Assembly: GCA_964460115.1 (NCBI GenBank) | Contig: CAYWPR010000002.1 | Location: 62,001 to 126,000, forward strand | DNA length: 64,000 bases | Direction: 5' to 3' | DNA from: JAEUJZ01 sp964460115 | GTDB lineage: Bacteria; Myxococcota_A; Polyangia; Palsa-1104; JAEUJZ01 | Shown: positions 15,982 to 24,342 of the stretch, in pieces | How the letters are laid out: each line of letters starts with the position of its first letter | Numbering within the stretch: position 1 is the first letter of the stretch | Program-made: the position numbers and the translations under genes | The notes under the pieces: model-generated | Seen by the model: only the letters and a program-made list of their open reading frames with translations | What the model was told of the DNA's origin: nothing | Database searches by the model: none

Positions 15982-17028
15982 CTACGTTGCGGTGGCCGAA
16001 TAGACTGCCTGTTTGGTGATAATCGAATCGCGGAGAAGCGTCGGCATGCCCAAGCCGGTTTTGACGCGCACACCGGCAAAGACGACGCTGCGTTCGATGT
16101 GTATGCCGCGCTCGACATGCGCCCCTTCGCCAAGCACTACATCGGGCCCGATGACGGCGCCATCTTCGATGACGGCGCCGGCCCCGATGCATACCGGGGG
16201 TCGCAGCGCCGCACGGGGCGATACTTGCGCACGCGCACTGACCCCGACAAGCGGCCCCGGCAGATGCGGCAGTCGCGCCAATCCGCGCAGCGCATTGACG
16301 TTGCCTTGTAAATAGCGCGCCGGAGTCGAGTGCTCAAAAAAGTAGCCCGGAATGACGTAGGCGGACAGCATCTCGCCTTCGCGCAGCGCCGGCAGATAGC
16401 CCTGACGAATAATGCACGAAGGGCCATTTTCGGGCAGCCGTTCAATCAGTCCCGGCTCAACGATATGCACGCCGGTAAACATGCACTTGAGCAGCCGCGA
16501 AGGCGTGGGATGCGGTCCGGATTCGCCGAGCAGCCGATGAATTCGGCCATCGCCATCCACTTCAACAGCCCCCCATTTGTCGGCATCCGGCGTTTCCACA
16601 AGCACCATGGTGGCATTGGCCCCGGTGATGCGGTGCAGCGCCAAAACAACTTCCAGATCGACATCAATCAGAATTTTGCCGTTGACGATGACGCAGGGTT
16701 CGCGACCTCCGTGGGTCAAATAGTTGCCCAGGCGGCGAATGCCTCCACCGGTTCCCAGAAGCTCGGTTTCGGTTGAGTAATGAATATTTACGCCGTAGTC
16801 AGAGCCCGAGCCCAGCGTTTCGGTAATCATCTCTCCGTGGTGATGCAGATTGACGCCGACTTCGGTGATGCCAAAGCCGCGCAGAAGCGCCAACGCATAC
16901 GTCACCAGCGGATGATTACAAACCGGCAATAAAGGCTTAGGCAGCTCTGCCCCTAGGCCTTTTAGCCGGCTGCCCATGCCTGCGCATAAAACCATGCCGC
17001 GCAGCGGCGTGCCAAAGACCCCCTGCAT
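15982..17028 (-). CDS. Sugar-1-phosphate nucleotidyltransferase with left-handed beta-helix tail
   Basis: A 348-residue NDP-sugar pyrophosphorylase-like enzyme (mannose-1-phosphate guanylyltransferase / glucose-1-phosphate transferase type). The nucleotide-binding motif is LCAGMGSRLKGLG, followed by ELPKPLLPVCNHPLV, where the Lys contacts phosphate. VIVNGKILIDVDL is in the position of the metal-binding Asp. From about residue 255, hexapeptide repeats (VCIGAGAVIEDGAVIGPDVVLGEG in part) form a left-handed beta helix as in GDP-mannose and GlmU-like enzymes. The usual GxGTRL reads GMGSRL. The start overlaps the upstream stop by one base (TAATG). It makes an activated sugar for a glycan that cannot be named. 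Confidence 0.87.
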   Translation of the reverse strand: MQGVFGTPLRGMVLCAGMGSRLKGLGAELPKPLLPVCNHPLVTYALALLRGFGITEVGVNLHHHGEMITETLGSGSDYGVNIHYSTETELLGTGGGIRRLGNYLTHGGREPCVIVNGKILIDVDLEVVLALHRITGANATMVLVETPDADKWGAVEVDGDGRIHRLLGESGPHPTPSRLLKCMFTGVHIVEPGLIERLPENGPSCIIRQGYLPALREGEMLSAYVIPGYFFEHSTPARYLQGNVNALRGLARLPHLPGPLVGVSARAQVSPRAALRPPVCIGAGAVIEDGAVIGPDVVLGEGAHVERGIHIERSVVFAGVRVKTGLGMPTLLRDSIITKQAVYSATAT

Positions 17029-17984
17029 TACGACTCCTCATAGACGACAAAGCGGCGATGCGGACTCGCTCCGCAGGTGCGAGCATAATACTCGACTGGG
17101 CCGACCCAGGCGATTACGCCCCCCTCCGGACGATTTACGACATCGCGCAAGCAATGCAAAAGCAGTAGTTCGCCGAGTCCGTGGCCGCGATGCGCGGGAA
17201 GCACCCCGGTGGGCCCAAACCAGCCCAGGCCTCGATTGTTGCCATCGTGGGCCGCAAAGCCGACCGGCGTGCCGCTCGCATCGAGCGCCACATGCACACC
17301 GGGGCCTTCAGGCAGCTTCGGCGTGTAAGCCGCCGCGGCGCCACCAAGTTCCGGCCCTAGGGCACGCTGGACTTCGTGCGCCCATACCGGAGAAAATGCG
17401 GAAGAAACCAAGTCGAGCAGCGCCGAAACATCGGCGGCCGTAGTCCGACGAACGACGTAGCCGCCCCGTTCGGCCCGCTGGCAAAGCGCGGCGATGTGGT
17501 CTTCACGCAAACAAGGATTTTGCGCAAGCGGCGCACGCAAATTCAGGTTGCGCGCGACTTCGGCAAATCCGCGCGCGCGCAAAAACGCCTGGCCGCCTTC
17601 TTCGCGCTCATCAATTCCCGGGCCTAAATAATTGCCGGCGTGATCGCCGACGCGCAATTTGGGACGCGGCTTTTCGAAAAACTCGATCCCAAGCGCAGCC
17701 CGGGCCGCTTCAAGAAGCATCGTGCCAATGCCGCGACGGCGCTCAGTCGGATGAACCGCCAGCAATTTAATCCATCGGCCCGCGCGCACAAGCACGGCCA
17801 GCAAGCGATGATCATCTGCCGCAAAGGCGCCGATTGCATGGCCCACGCGCCGGCCATTTGCCGAAAAAAGCTTTTCGGCGGCCACCACCTTGGCTCCGTC
17901 CCAGGGCAGCGCCGCTTCCAAAAGCGCGCTCGCCGCCTGAAGATCGGCAGCCGGATCAAGAGGCCGTAGCTCTACCGCGAACAT
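17028..17984 (-). CDS. Tandem GNAT-family N-acetyltransferase
   Basis: A 318-residue protein with two GNAT folds. The first (about 1-155) has the acetyl-CoA loop motif ERRRGIGTMLLEAA, matching Q/RxxGxG/A. The second (about 170-318) has PAHRGHGLGELLLLHCL, followed by a strand motif (VIAWVGPVEYYARTCG). A substrate-binding region between them carries HDGNNRGLGWFGPTGV. Both acetyl-CoA loops look intact, so either or both may be active. It is coupled by one-base stop/start overlaps to both neighbours (TGATG and TAATG). A substrate tied to the adjacent sugar nucleotide is possible but unproven. Confidence 0.85.
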   Translation of the reverse strand: MFAVELRPLDPAADLQAASALLEAALPWDGAKVVAAEKLFSANGRRVGHAIGAFAADDHRLLAVLVRAGRWIKLLAVHPTERRRGIGTMLLEAARAALGIEFFEKPRPKLRVGDHAGNYLGPGIDEREEGGQAFLRARGFAEVARNLNLRAPLAQNPCLREDHIAALCQRAERGGYVVRRTTAADVSALLDLVSSAFSPVWAHEVQRALGPELGGAAAAYTPKLPEGPGVHVALDASGTPVGFAAHDGNNRGLGWFGPTGVLPAHRGHGLGELLLLHCLRDVVNRPEGGVIAWVGPVEYYARTCGASPHRRFVVYEES

Positions 17985-18661
17985 CAGCCGCCCGTTCCTC
18001 CCTCTTCCAAAAACAAGCTCGAGCGCCGACCGGTGCGGTTATAACGCCAGGCGTACATCGCCCCCAGCAAAGCCGAAAGCGGTACCAAGAGCGACATCAG
18101 CGGATAAAACAGGATGGCCGGAAGCAGCTTGGCCGCAACAATCAAGCAAAGCGTCGCGACACCCGCTTCTTTGACGGGCGCAGCATAAAACCAGCCGAGT
18201 GGTCCGAAAAGCCCCAGCAAACCAGCGAGCACCAGATTTTTGTCGCCGGCCTGGCCACCGGGACGGACCAAATCGCTGCCGCGCCGAACCAGATCCAGGG
18301 CGCTTCCCGCCCGCTCGACGTCTTCTTTGAGAGCGCGCAGATGCGCATCCAAAAGCCGCCCGCAGCGCGTGCAGCGCGATCCGGTTCCAGTGGCTTTTTG
18401 ACAGGCGCTACATCGCGTCAACTGGGTCGGTCCCGCCGCCGGACGCTGCGCCCCCGCGACCGTGTACAAAAGATCGCCATTGTCATCGCTGTCAAACTCC
18501 AGCAAGCCATCGCGAACCATGCTATCCAGCAATTTGTCGGCTTGTTTGGCAAAAACTCCACTGTAAAACACGATATTGGCGCGGGTCAGCGGCACCCGTG
18601 TGGTCATCGCCAACTCCAAAACCGCCTGCTCAAAGTCCTTGGGCTTCACGGAATGAAGCAT
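17984..18661 (-). CDS. Zinc-ribbon membrane protein, unknown function
   Basis: A 225-residue protein from ATG 18661, which has GGGGAG about seven bases upstream. An ATG at 18706 would extend it into the divergent gene's start. Residues about 1-60 look like a winged-helix-like domain (RANIVFYSGVFAKQADKLLD, GLLEFD). Four cysteines as CSACQKATGTGSRCTRC (about 83-99) form a treble-clef or rubredoxin-like zinc ribbon. A helical segment follows, then two or three membrane segments (LVLAGLLGLFGPLGWF, TLCLIVAAKLLPAILFY, LLVPLSALLGAMYAW) and a basic tail. It is the first gene of the five-gene operon. The layout (HTH-like, zinc ribbon, membrane) suggests a membrane-tethered regulator or protein-binding protein. 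Confidence 0.68.
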   Translation of the reverse strand: MLHSVKPKDFEQAVLELAMTTRVPLTRANIVFYSGVFAKQADKLLDSMVRDGLLEFDSDDNGDLLYTVAGAQRPAAGPTQLTRCSACQKATGTGSRCTRCGRLLDAHLRALKEDVERAGSALDLVRRGSDLVRPGGQAGDKNLVLAGLLGLFGPLGWFYAAPVKEAGVATLCLIVAAKLLPAILFYPLMSLLVPLSALLGAMYAWRYNRTGRRSSLFLEEGGTGG

Positions 18662-18704
18662 AGCACTCTCCCCGGAACCCGGATCAGGGCGTAGACTGCG
18701 TAAC
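18662..18704. promoter_or_regulatory. Compact divergent promoter region
   Basis: Only 43 bases separate the ATG codons of the zinc-ribbon membrane protein (minus) and the AarF-like kinase (plus). Both promoters must lie inside this gap or within the opposite gene's 5' coding region. No clear sigma-70 pair was recognised. Confidence 0.4.
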
Positions 18705-20084
18705 ATGATGGTGACGGCTTTTTATGCACTTGGCGGTTTTGCGGCCTGGTTTGCGCTATTGGCCTTTGTTCTGGCTTTGACGGGAATGTTTCTGGGCCAT
18801 CCGCCCCTGCGCCGTACACTTTTTGCCGCCTACAAGCTGCTTTTGGCGTTTGTTGCCTATCTGCGACTTCGCATGCAGGGTAACCGTCAGAACGCCGGGC
18901 CGCGCGCGCTGCGGCTATGTTTTGAGCAGCTTGGGCCGACTTACATCAAATTTGGGCAACTTATCGCTTCGTCTAGCGGCCTGTTTCCCGATCGCTACGT
19001 GAAGGAATTTCAGCATTGCCTGGATCGAGTTCCGCCAGAACCCTGGCCGCTTGTCGAAAGCACGCTGCGCCGATCTTTTGGCCGCCCGCCTGGGCAGCTT
19101 TTCACTTCGATTGAAAGCCGACCGCTGGCCTCGGCCTCGATTGCGCAAGTGTACGGCGCCATCGGCAAGGACGACGACCAAGTCGAGCGCGAGCTCGTGA
19201 TCAAAGTGCAGCGCTGCGGCCTGCGCGAACTTGTGCGCGCCGATATCGGCATGCTGGGCTTTGGCGCCGATCTTTTGCAGCAGATTCCGCGCGTGCGCAA
19301 CGCCAATCCCCGCGCCGTGGTTGCGCAATTCGAGCGCAACATTCACGAAGAGCTGGATTTTATCGGCGAAGCCAGCCGCATGGATGAGTTTAACCGCATC
19401 ATGCAAACCCTGGGGCGGCGAGACGTTTGCGCGCCGCGGCCGGTGCACCGGCTGTGCACCTCGGAAGTGCTGGTGATGGAACGGCTGCGCGGCATTCGCG
19501 TCGATGATGTCGCCGAAATTCGCCGGCGCGGCATCACCGCCGAGCAAGCCGAAAGTAAGCTTATCGACGGCATGCACGCCTGGTTTCAGTGCCTGATTCG
19601 CTACGGTTTTTTTCACGGCGATGTGCACGCCGGAAATCTCATGATTCTGGACGATGGACGCATCGGTTTTTTGGACTTTGGCATTATCGGACGCCTGGAT
19701 CCGCTCCGGCGCCGCCAAGTCGCCGACTACATCATGGCTTTTGCCAGCCGCGATTTTGTCGCCGTGGCCAAAACCATGGCGGCGATGGGCGCGGTCGGCG
19801 CCAAAAAAAGCGATGCCGATTGGTCGGCCTTCGCCCACGACCTACAAGACGCGTTTGGCCCGTTTCTAGTCGGCAGCATCGCCAATATCGACTACGGCGC
19901 GATCATCACCAAAATGATGCGCAATTCGGCGCGCCACGGCACGCGTATGCCGGATGACTTCGTGCTGATTTTGCGCCAGCTTCTTTACTTCGATCGCTAT
20001 GCCAGGCTGCTGGCTCCATCGCTGAACTTGCTTGGCGATCCGCGCCTACTTTTAACCATCGGCGCCGAATTGGCCATGATGTAA
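18705..20084 (+). CDS. AarF/UbiB/ABC1-family protein kinase-like ATPase
   Basis: A 459-residue UbiB-type atypical kinase. All family blocks are present: the N-terminal KxGQ motif as KFGQLIASSSGLFPDRY, an Ala-rich loop LASASIAQVYGA in place of the Gly loop, the Lys in VIKVQR, EELDFIGEA, the catalytic HGDVHAGNL and the DFG motif LDFGIIGRLD. One or two N-terminal hydrophobic segments (about 4-25) place it at the inner membrane. The family supports ubiquinone/menaquinone or other lipid metabolism by ATPase activity. No quinone genes are adjacent, so a general lipid-handling role is as likely. It starts with tandem ATGs (18705 and 18708). The stop is 74 bases before the PspA-type operon. Confidence 0.92.
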   Translation: MMVTAFYALGGFAAWFALLAFVLALTGMFLGHPPLRRTLFAAYKLLLAFVAYLRLRMQGNRQNAGPRALRLCFEQLGPTYIKFGQLIASSSGLFPDRYVKEFQHCLDRVPPEPWPLVESTLRRSFGRPPGQLFTSIESRPLASASIAQVYGAIGKDDDQVERELVIKVQRCGLRELVRADIGMLGFGADLLQQIPRVRNANPRAVVAQFERNIHEELDFIGEASRMDEFNRIMQTLGRRDVCAPRPVHRLCTSEVLVMERLRGIRVDDVAEIRRRGITAEQAESKLIDGMHAWFQCLIRYGFFHGDVHAGNLMILDDGRIGFLDFGIIGRLDPLRRRQVADYIMAFASRDFVAVAKTMAAMGAVGAKKSDADWSAFAHDLQDAFGPFLVGSIANIDYGAIITKMMRNSARHGTRMPDDFVLILRQLLYFDRYARLLAPSLNLLGDPRLLLTIGAELAMM

Positions 20085-20158
20085 GGTCCCATCCATCGCC
20101 AGAGAGGGTGCCTTGACGTGGTGTCAGGGCAGGAAGTAGCCTGTTTGCGGAGGGCATT

Positions 20159-20920
20159 TTGGCGGACAAGAAAAAGGGCATTGGAGATGCCTTGCTCGGC
20201 CTCTTTGTGGTGCGTGAAGGGGAAGCACTCGATCCCGAGTCGGCAACGCCGGCGACTGGAGATCCGGCGGTCGACGATCTGATTGCACGCTATGCCAACG
20301 CCAGCTCGGTAGCGCCAAGCGTACCCTCGCGCCGCGAGCGCTCACGGCCGCCGCAACCGCTGCCTGGTGTCAGCGCGATTCCGGCTATGCCCCTAGAAGC
20401 CGCCCCAGCGCCATCCTCCCCGGCAGAGCCAGAGCCGACCGCTGTACCCGATGTAAAAGTGGATTTCGCCGGCGTTCTGCGCAAAGGCGGTTTGTCTGAA
20501 GAAGAACAAGGTCGCGTTGAAAAAGCGCTGACCTTGCTGCACAACCTTCCGGCGCAAACGCCCATCGAGCTGAAGCGCCAGATTGCTTCTGCCTCGCTGC
20601 AAGCCTTCGGCATTTCGATCGATCAGATCTTGGAATCAGCGCTTTTGCACATCGCACTTTTTGACCGCCACGTGCGTGCCGAGGAAACCGAAACCGAGCG
20701 CTCGCTGGAACAAGGCAATCGGCGCCTAAACGAGCTGGAACAAGAAGCCACGCGCATCAAGCAAGCCATGCAGGAAACGCGCGCCCATCAGCAGGGCCTG
20801 ACTATGGCGTGCAGCCGTCAGAAGATGCGCATACACGAAGTTCTGGACTTTTTCGGCCCTGAGGCCGTGGAACGCGTCAAGCAGATCTCGATCAAGCTGC
20901 GCGACCGACAAGATTCATAA
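20159..20920 (+). CDS. Coiled-coil protein, first gene of PspA/ABC/AAA+ operon
   Basis: A 253-residue protein of unknown family, probably cytoplasmic. It starts with TTG at 20159, supported by GGAGGG about five bases upstream; no in-frame ATG lies nearby. The N-terminal 35 residues (starting MADKKKGIGDALLGLF) may be amphipathic and membrane-binding. The middle (40-100) is Pro/Ala-rich. From about 105 to 250 it is nearly all helical, with a coiled-coil (ETERSLEQGNRRLNELEQEATR) near 180-220. There is no enzymatic motif. It lies 44 bases upstream of the PspA-like gene and reads in the same direction as seven following genes, so it is a likely adaptor of that machinery. Confidence 0.7.
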   Translation: MADKKKGIGDALLGLFVVREGEALDPESATPATGDPAVDDLIARYANASSVAPSVPSRRERSRPPQPLPGVSAIPAMPLEAAPAPSSPAEPEPTAVPDVKVDFAGVLRKGGLSEEEQGRVEKALTLLHNLPAQTPIELKRQIASASLQAFGISIDQILESALLHIALFDRHVRAEETETERSLEQGNRRLNELEQEATRIKQAMQETRAHQQGLTMACSRQKMRIHEVLDFFGPEAVERVKQISIKLRDRQDS

Positions 20921-20926
20921 CCCCAT

Positions 20927-20945
20927 CTCCTAGTCCTTAGAGGAG
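20927..20945 (+). repeat. Small inverted repeat before pspA-like gene
   Basis: CTCCT (20927-20931) pairs with AGGAG (20941-20945) across a nine-base loop, just ahead of the Shine-Dalgarno AAAGGAG of the next gene. The stem could compete with that site, since CTCCT is complementary to AGGAG. It is too short to be a confident regulatory element. Confidence 0.25.
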
Positions 20946-20964
20946 AAAGTCAAAGGAGCCTACG

Positions 20965-21663
20965 ATGTCCGCGTTTGCCCGCCTCGCCAACTTGTGGAAG
21001 GGTTTTGTCAACTTGTGGATTTCCGACGTGGAGAAGGATCATCCAGAAATCGCGTATGAAAACGCCATCAACTCGATGGTGGAAAAATACACCGCCCTGA
21101 AGAAGGCGACGGCGGCGATTATTCGTCGGCGCGAGGAAGTCACCGAGCAGCTTGCCAATCAGCAAAAAGAGCTGGCCATGGTCACTTCCGATCTGAATGC
21201 CGCGATGGAAACCAATCAGGACGACCTGGCGGTGGTGCTGATTCAAAAGAAAAATACCCTGGAGGCCAACATTGCCGAGCTCAAAGCCGACATGGATGTG
21301 GCCCAAAAGGATGCCGACAGCGCCAAGCAATCGCTGATGTCGGTGCAAAACGAGATCAAGAAGCTCAAGGCCGAAAAAGAAACGATGCTGGCCAAGATGC
21401 ATTCGGCGCAAGCGCGCATGCGCATTCAGGACCAGCTTGAGGGACTTTCCGTAGACGCCGAAGTCAAGGCGCTGGACAACGTGCGAACGCACATCAAGAC
21501 CCAAATCGCGCAGGCCAACCTCAACAAGGAACTGGGCGAAACGGATCTGGATGGGCGGCTCAAAAATCTGCGTCAGTCTTCCGGCGATGTAACCGCGCGC
21601 CAGCAGCTTGCCGAGCTGAAGGCCGCCAAAGCCGCCAAGGCCGCTGCCGGCAAATCGATGTAG
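20965..21663 (+). CDS. PspA/IM30-like coiled-coil membrane-remodelling protein
   Basis: A 232-residue, almost entirely alpha-helical protein resembling the PspA/Vipp1 (ESCRT-III-like) family. An N-terminal region (SAFARLANLWKGFVNLWISDVEKDHPE) could serve as a membrane-binding amphipathic helix. It is followed by a long coiled-coil hairpin (about 40-165) rich in Glu/Lys/Gln heptads and a third helix, and it ends in an Ala/Lys tail. Length and helix layout fit PspA (about 220 residues). PspA homologues polymerise on damaged inner membranes and preserve proton-motive force. A strong Shine-Dalgarno, AAAGGAG, sits seven bases upstream. The family call rests on architecture and on its AAA+ and envelope neighbours, not on a database search. 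Confidence 0.75.
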   Translation: MSAFARLANLWKGFVNLWISDVEKDHPEIAYENAINSMVEKYTALKKATAAIIRRREEVTEQLANQQKELAMVTSDLNAAMETNQDDLAVVLIQKKNTLEANIAELKADMDVAQKDADSAKQSLMSVQNEIKKLKAEKETMLAKMHSAQARMRIQDQLEGLSVDAEVKALDNVRTHIKTQIAQANLNKELGETDLDGRLKNLRQSSGDVTARQQLAELKAAKAAKAAAGKSM

Positions 21664-21692
21664 TTGCAGCCTTAGCCATTTTAGAGAAGCCC

Positions 21693-23360
21693 ATGAAACT
21701 TACACCCTTCGCCAAGCTGTTTATCACCCTCATCATCCTGGGCGTCGTCGGCTATGTGCTGTATGCCAAACGGGAAAACCTGAAGGACTGGGCCAATCAG
21801 GGCACCGGAACCACAGAACCGGCCGGCAAAAAACCGGGCCCCGGTGCGCCGGCAAGCCCGCCGGCCGAAGGCGTCAGCAAAGATGACTTTAGCGCGATTG
21901 GCGCCGCCCGCGAGGCTGGCAAGTCCGGCGTTACCGTCAGCAAAGCCAACGTCGGCGGCGGCAAGCTAGGTCGCAAGCTTGTCGTCGGCATCAACACCTG
22001 GGCCGGCCACTCGCCGGGAATCATTGCCAATCTGGGGCTTGGCGGCGGTAACAAATCGTCGATCTACATGTCCAAGTACGGCTTGGATGTCGAGTTCAAA
22101 CTGCTCGAGGATTCGCAGGCCAAGCTGGCCGCCTTCATCAAGGGTGACATCGATCTGATGTGGGACACGGTGGACTCTTGGGCACGCGAAGCTTCGGCGC
22201 TGGCCGAGCAAGGCAAGTCCGCCAAAGCCATTGTGCAGCAGGACTGGTCGCGCGGTGGCGACGGCATCGTTTCGCTGCAGACGATAAAAAGCATCGAGGA
22301 TCTGAAGGGCAAAAAGATCGCCACCACGCGCTTTACGCCCTCGCACTGGTTGCTGCTTTACTTGCTGTCGCAGTCGGGCCTGGCGGCCCCCGACAAGGCG
22401 GAGATTGAAAAGAATTTGGTGTATACCGCGGAGGCGCCGCTGGCCGCGGCCGCGTTCAAGTCGAAAAACGTCGACGCTGCCGTGACTTGGGAACCCGACC
22501 TTTCCGGAGCGGTCAAAGCCCGTGCCGAGGAAGCGCACGTCCTGGTTTCGACTTCTGCCGTCACCAACGTTATTGCCGACTGCCTCGTCGCCCAAAACGA
22601 TCTGATTCAGAAAGCTCCGGAGACGCTGGTGGCGTTTTTGCACGGATGGTTCGACGGCATCGATTTTATTAGCAAAGATCCGGCGCAGTCCTATCAGATC
22701 GTCGGCAAAGCCCTGAAACTGTCTGAAGACGATGTCTCGGGCATGCTCGCAGGTCTGAAGCTAACGAGCTTCGCGGACAACGCTCTTTTCTTTGGACTGG
22801 ACGGCAACCGCAGCCAGTTTGAATCGCTGTTCAACACGGCGTTTATCGTCTGGCGCAAACAGGGCGTGGTCAGCAAAGCCGTGGATTCCAAGGACTACGT
22901 GGACCCCCGCTTTGTCGCCGCGCTGGCCGACTTTTACCCGGGTCAGAAGGTGGTCGAGACCTTCAAGTTCGATCCCAAAAAGAAGGTCGATCCGGCCAAA
23001 GAACGCGCCATCGTCAACAAGTCACTGACCATTTATTTCACTCCGGGCAGCGACCAGATCATGTCCGGATCGAACTTCGTTCTGGATTCGCTCGGCGACA
23101 CCATGACGGCATTTGGCAATACCTATCTGCGCATCGAGGGCAATACCGATAACACCGGCTCACGCACGCAGAACCGCACCTTGTCGCAGCGCCGGGCCGA
23201 TTCCGTGAAGGATTACTTGATTCAAAATTTCAAGATCGACGAAAAACGATTCCAGACCATCGGACATGGTTCGGAAAATCCCGTTGCGCCAAACTCTACC
23301 GAGGCGGGACGGCAACAAAATCGTCGCACCGACATCAAGGTCGTTCTGAACGTGCAGTAA
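21693..23360 (+). CDS. Membrane-anchored ABC solute-binding protein fused to OmpA peptidoglycan-binding domain
   Basis: A 555-residue fusion. An uncleaved-looking N-terminal membrane segment (residues 8-27, FAKLFITLIILGVVGYVLYA) is followed by a Gly/Pro linker. A NrtA/SsuA/TauA-type periplasmic binding domain spans about 85-420, with KLVVGINTWAGHSPG, DVEFKLLEDSQAKLAAF, IDLMWDTVDSW, KKIATTRFTPSHWLLLYLL and VDAAVTWEPDL. An OmpA-C domain covers about 440-555: ITIYFTPGS-like first strand, IEGNTDNTGS (Asp) and LSQRRADSVKDYL, then NRRTDI (Arg), so the diaminopimelate-contact residues look retained. The protein is therefore tethered to both inner membrane and peptidoglycan. The permease gene begins one base after its stop. 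Ligand unknown; family ligands are sulfonates, nitrate, taurine and thiamine precursors. Confidence 0.88.
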   Translation: MKLTPFAKLFITLIILGVVGYVLYAKRENLKDWANQGTGTTEPAGKKPGPGAPASPPAEGVSKDDFSAIGAAREAGKSGVTVSKANVGGGKLGRKLVVGINTWAGHSPGIIANLGLGGGNKSSIYMSKYGLDVEFKLLEDSQAKLAAFIKGDIDLMWDTVDSWAREASALAEQGKSAKAIVQQDWSRGGDGIVSLQTIKSIEDLKGKKIATTRFTPSHWLLLYLLSQSGLAAPDKAEIEKNLVYTAEAPLAAAAFKSKNVDAAVTWEPDLSGAVKARAEEAHVLVSTSAVTNVIADCLVAQNDLIQKAPETLVAFLHGWFDGIDFISKDPAQSYQIVGKALKLSEDDVSGMLAGLKLTSFADNALFFGLDGNRSQFESLFNTAFIVWRKQGVVSKAVDSKDYVDPRFVAALADFYPGQKVVETFKFDPKKKVDPAKERAIVNKSLTIYFTPGSDQIMSGSNFVLDSLGDTMTAFGNTYLRIEGNTDNTGSRTQNRTLSQRRADSVKDYLIQNFKIDEKRFQTIGHGSENPVAPNSTEAGRQQNRRTDIKVVLNVQ

Positions 23361-23361
23361 G

Positions 23362-24342
23362 ATGGCCGACGAGTCACAAGAAAAAAACGCCGCAGCTCCC
23401 CCCGCTGCGGCGCCTGCCGCCCCAGCGCCCGCTGCCGCGGCACCTGCGGCCGTAGTGCCGGCCATCGGCCCGGCCGCGCAGCCAGCACCACTTTTAACCC
23501 AAGCCCGCGGCACGACGCGTACGCCTTTGCGTTCGCGTGAACCGGTTTGGACGCTGCGCAAGCCGTTGCCGACAAGCTATCAGCTTTGGGTAGGCTTGGC
23601 GCTGCCGCTTTTGCTGCTATTACTGTGGGTGGGGCTGACCGCTGGAACGCGACCCATCGTCGGGGCCTTATTTCTGCCGGCCCCGCTGGAAGTTCTGCGC
23701 GTGCTCGTGCGCGACCTTTTTACCGGAGATCGCGTACTGCTTGATGCCTCGCTTGTTTCTACGGTGCGCATCGTCGCGGCCTTTTTCTGTGCCGCGGCGG
23801 TGGCGCTGCCGCTAGGCATCTTCATGGGTTCTTTTGAGCCGATAAATCGCCTGGTCGATCCGGTCATGGCGCCGGTGCGCTATATGCCGATCTCGGCGTT
23901 CATTCCGCTGACCATTTTATGGTTTGGCATCGGCGAAAAGCAGAAGCTGGCCTTTTTGTTTCTGGGCGTTTTTGTCTATCTTTTGCCGGTCGTGGTCAGC
24001 GCCATCCGCGCGGTTCCCGAGGAGCTTGTGCAGACCGCGCTGACCCTTGGGGCCAGCCGTTTTCAGGTCATCCGCACCGTTTTGTTGCCGGCGGCAATGC
24101 CCGACATCTTCGATTCTTTTCGCGTGATGAACGCCATTTCGTGGACCTACGTCATCCTGGCGGAATTTGTGAACACCACCCGAGGGCTCGGATACATCAT
24201 CAAATTGGCCGGCGATCGGCTAAAAACGGCCGAGATGTTTGCCGGCGTCATCATCATCGGGATCATCGGGCTTTCGACGGACGCACTGCTACGGGGCCTA
24301 GGCCGTCTGCTATTTCCCTGGCGGGAGGGCGCCCATGGCTGA
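23362..24342 (+). CDS. TauC/SsuC-type ABC transporter permease
   Basis: A 326-residue inner-membrane permease of the nitrate/sulfonate/taurine type. A long Ala/Pro-rich N-terminal extension (residues 1-50) precedes six hydrophobic segments, and it is absent from ordinary SsuC. The coupling (EAA) motif is EELVQTALTLGASRFQVIRTVLLP, with the expected GAS loop that contacts the ATPase. Typical flanks PLGIFMGSF and YMPISAFIPLTILWFGIG are present. It begins one base after the binding-protein stop and overlaps the ATPase gene by eight bases, so the three are a unit. Confidence 0.92.
   Translation: MADESQEKNAAAPPAAAPAAPAPAAAAPAAVVPAIGPAAQPAPLLTQARGTTRTPLRSREPVWTLRKPLPTSYQLWVGLALPLLLLLLWVGLTAGTRPIVGALFLPAPLEVLRVLVRDLFTGDRVLLDASLVSTVRIVAAFFCAAAVALPLGIFMGSFEPINRLVDPVMAPVRYMPISAFIPLTILWFGIGEKQKLAFLFLGVFVYLLPVVVSAIRAVPEELVQTALTLGASRFQVIRTVLLPAAMPDIFDSFRVMNAISWTYVILAEFVNTTRGLGYIIKLAGDRLKTAEMFAGVIIIGIIGLSTDALLRGLGRLLFPWREGAHG

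Noticed and set aside
20113..20142. TTGACG-N18-TAGCCT promoter-like pair before the PspA-type operon
   Set aside because: The -10 box matches poorly and the implied transcription start would fall on the Shine-Dalgarno of the TTG-start gene. A sigma-54 type GG-N10-GC pattern was also looked for and not found in register.
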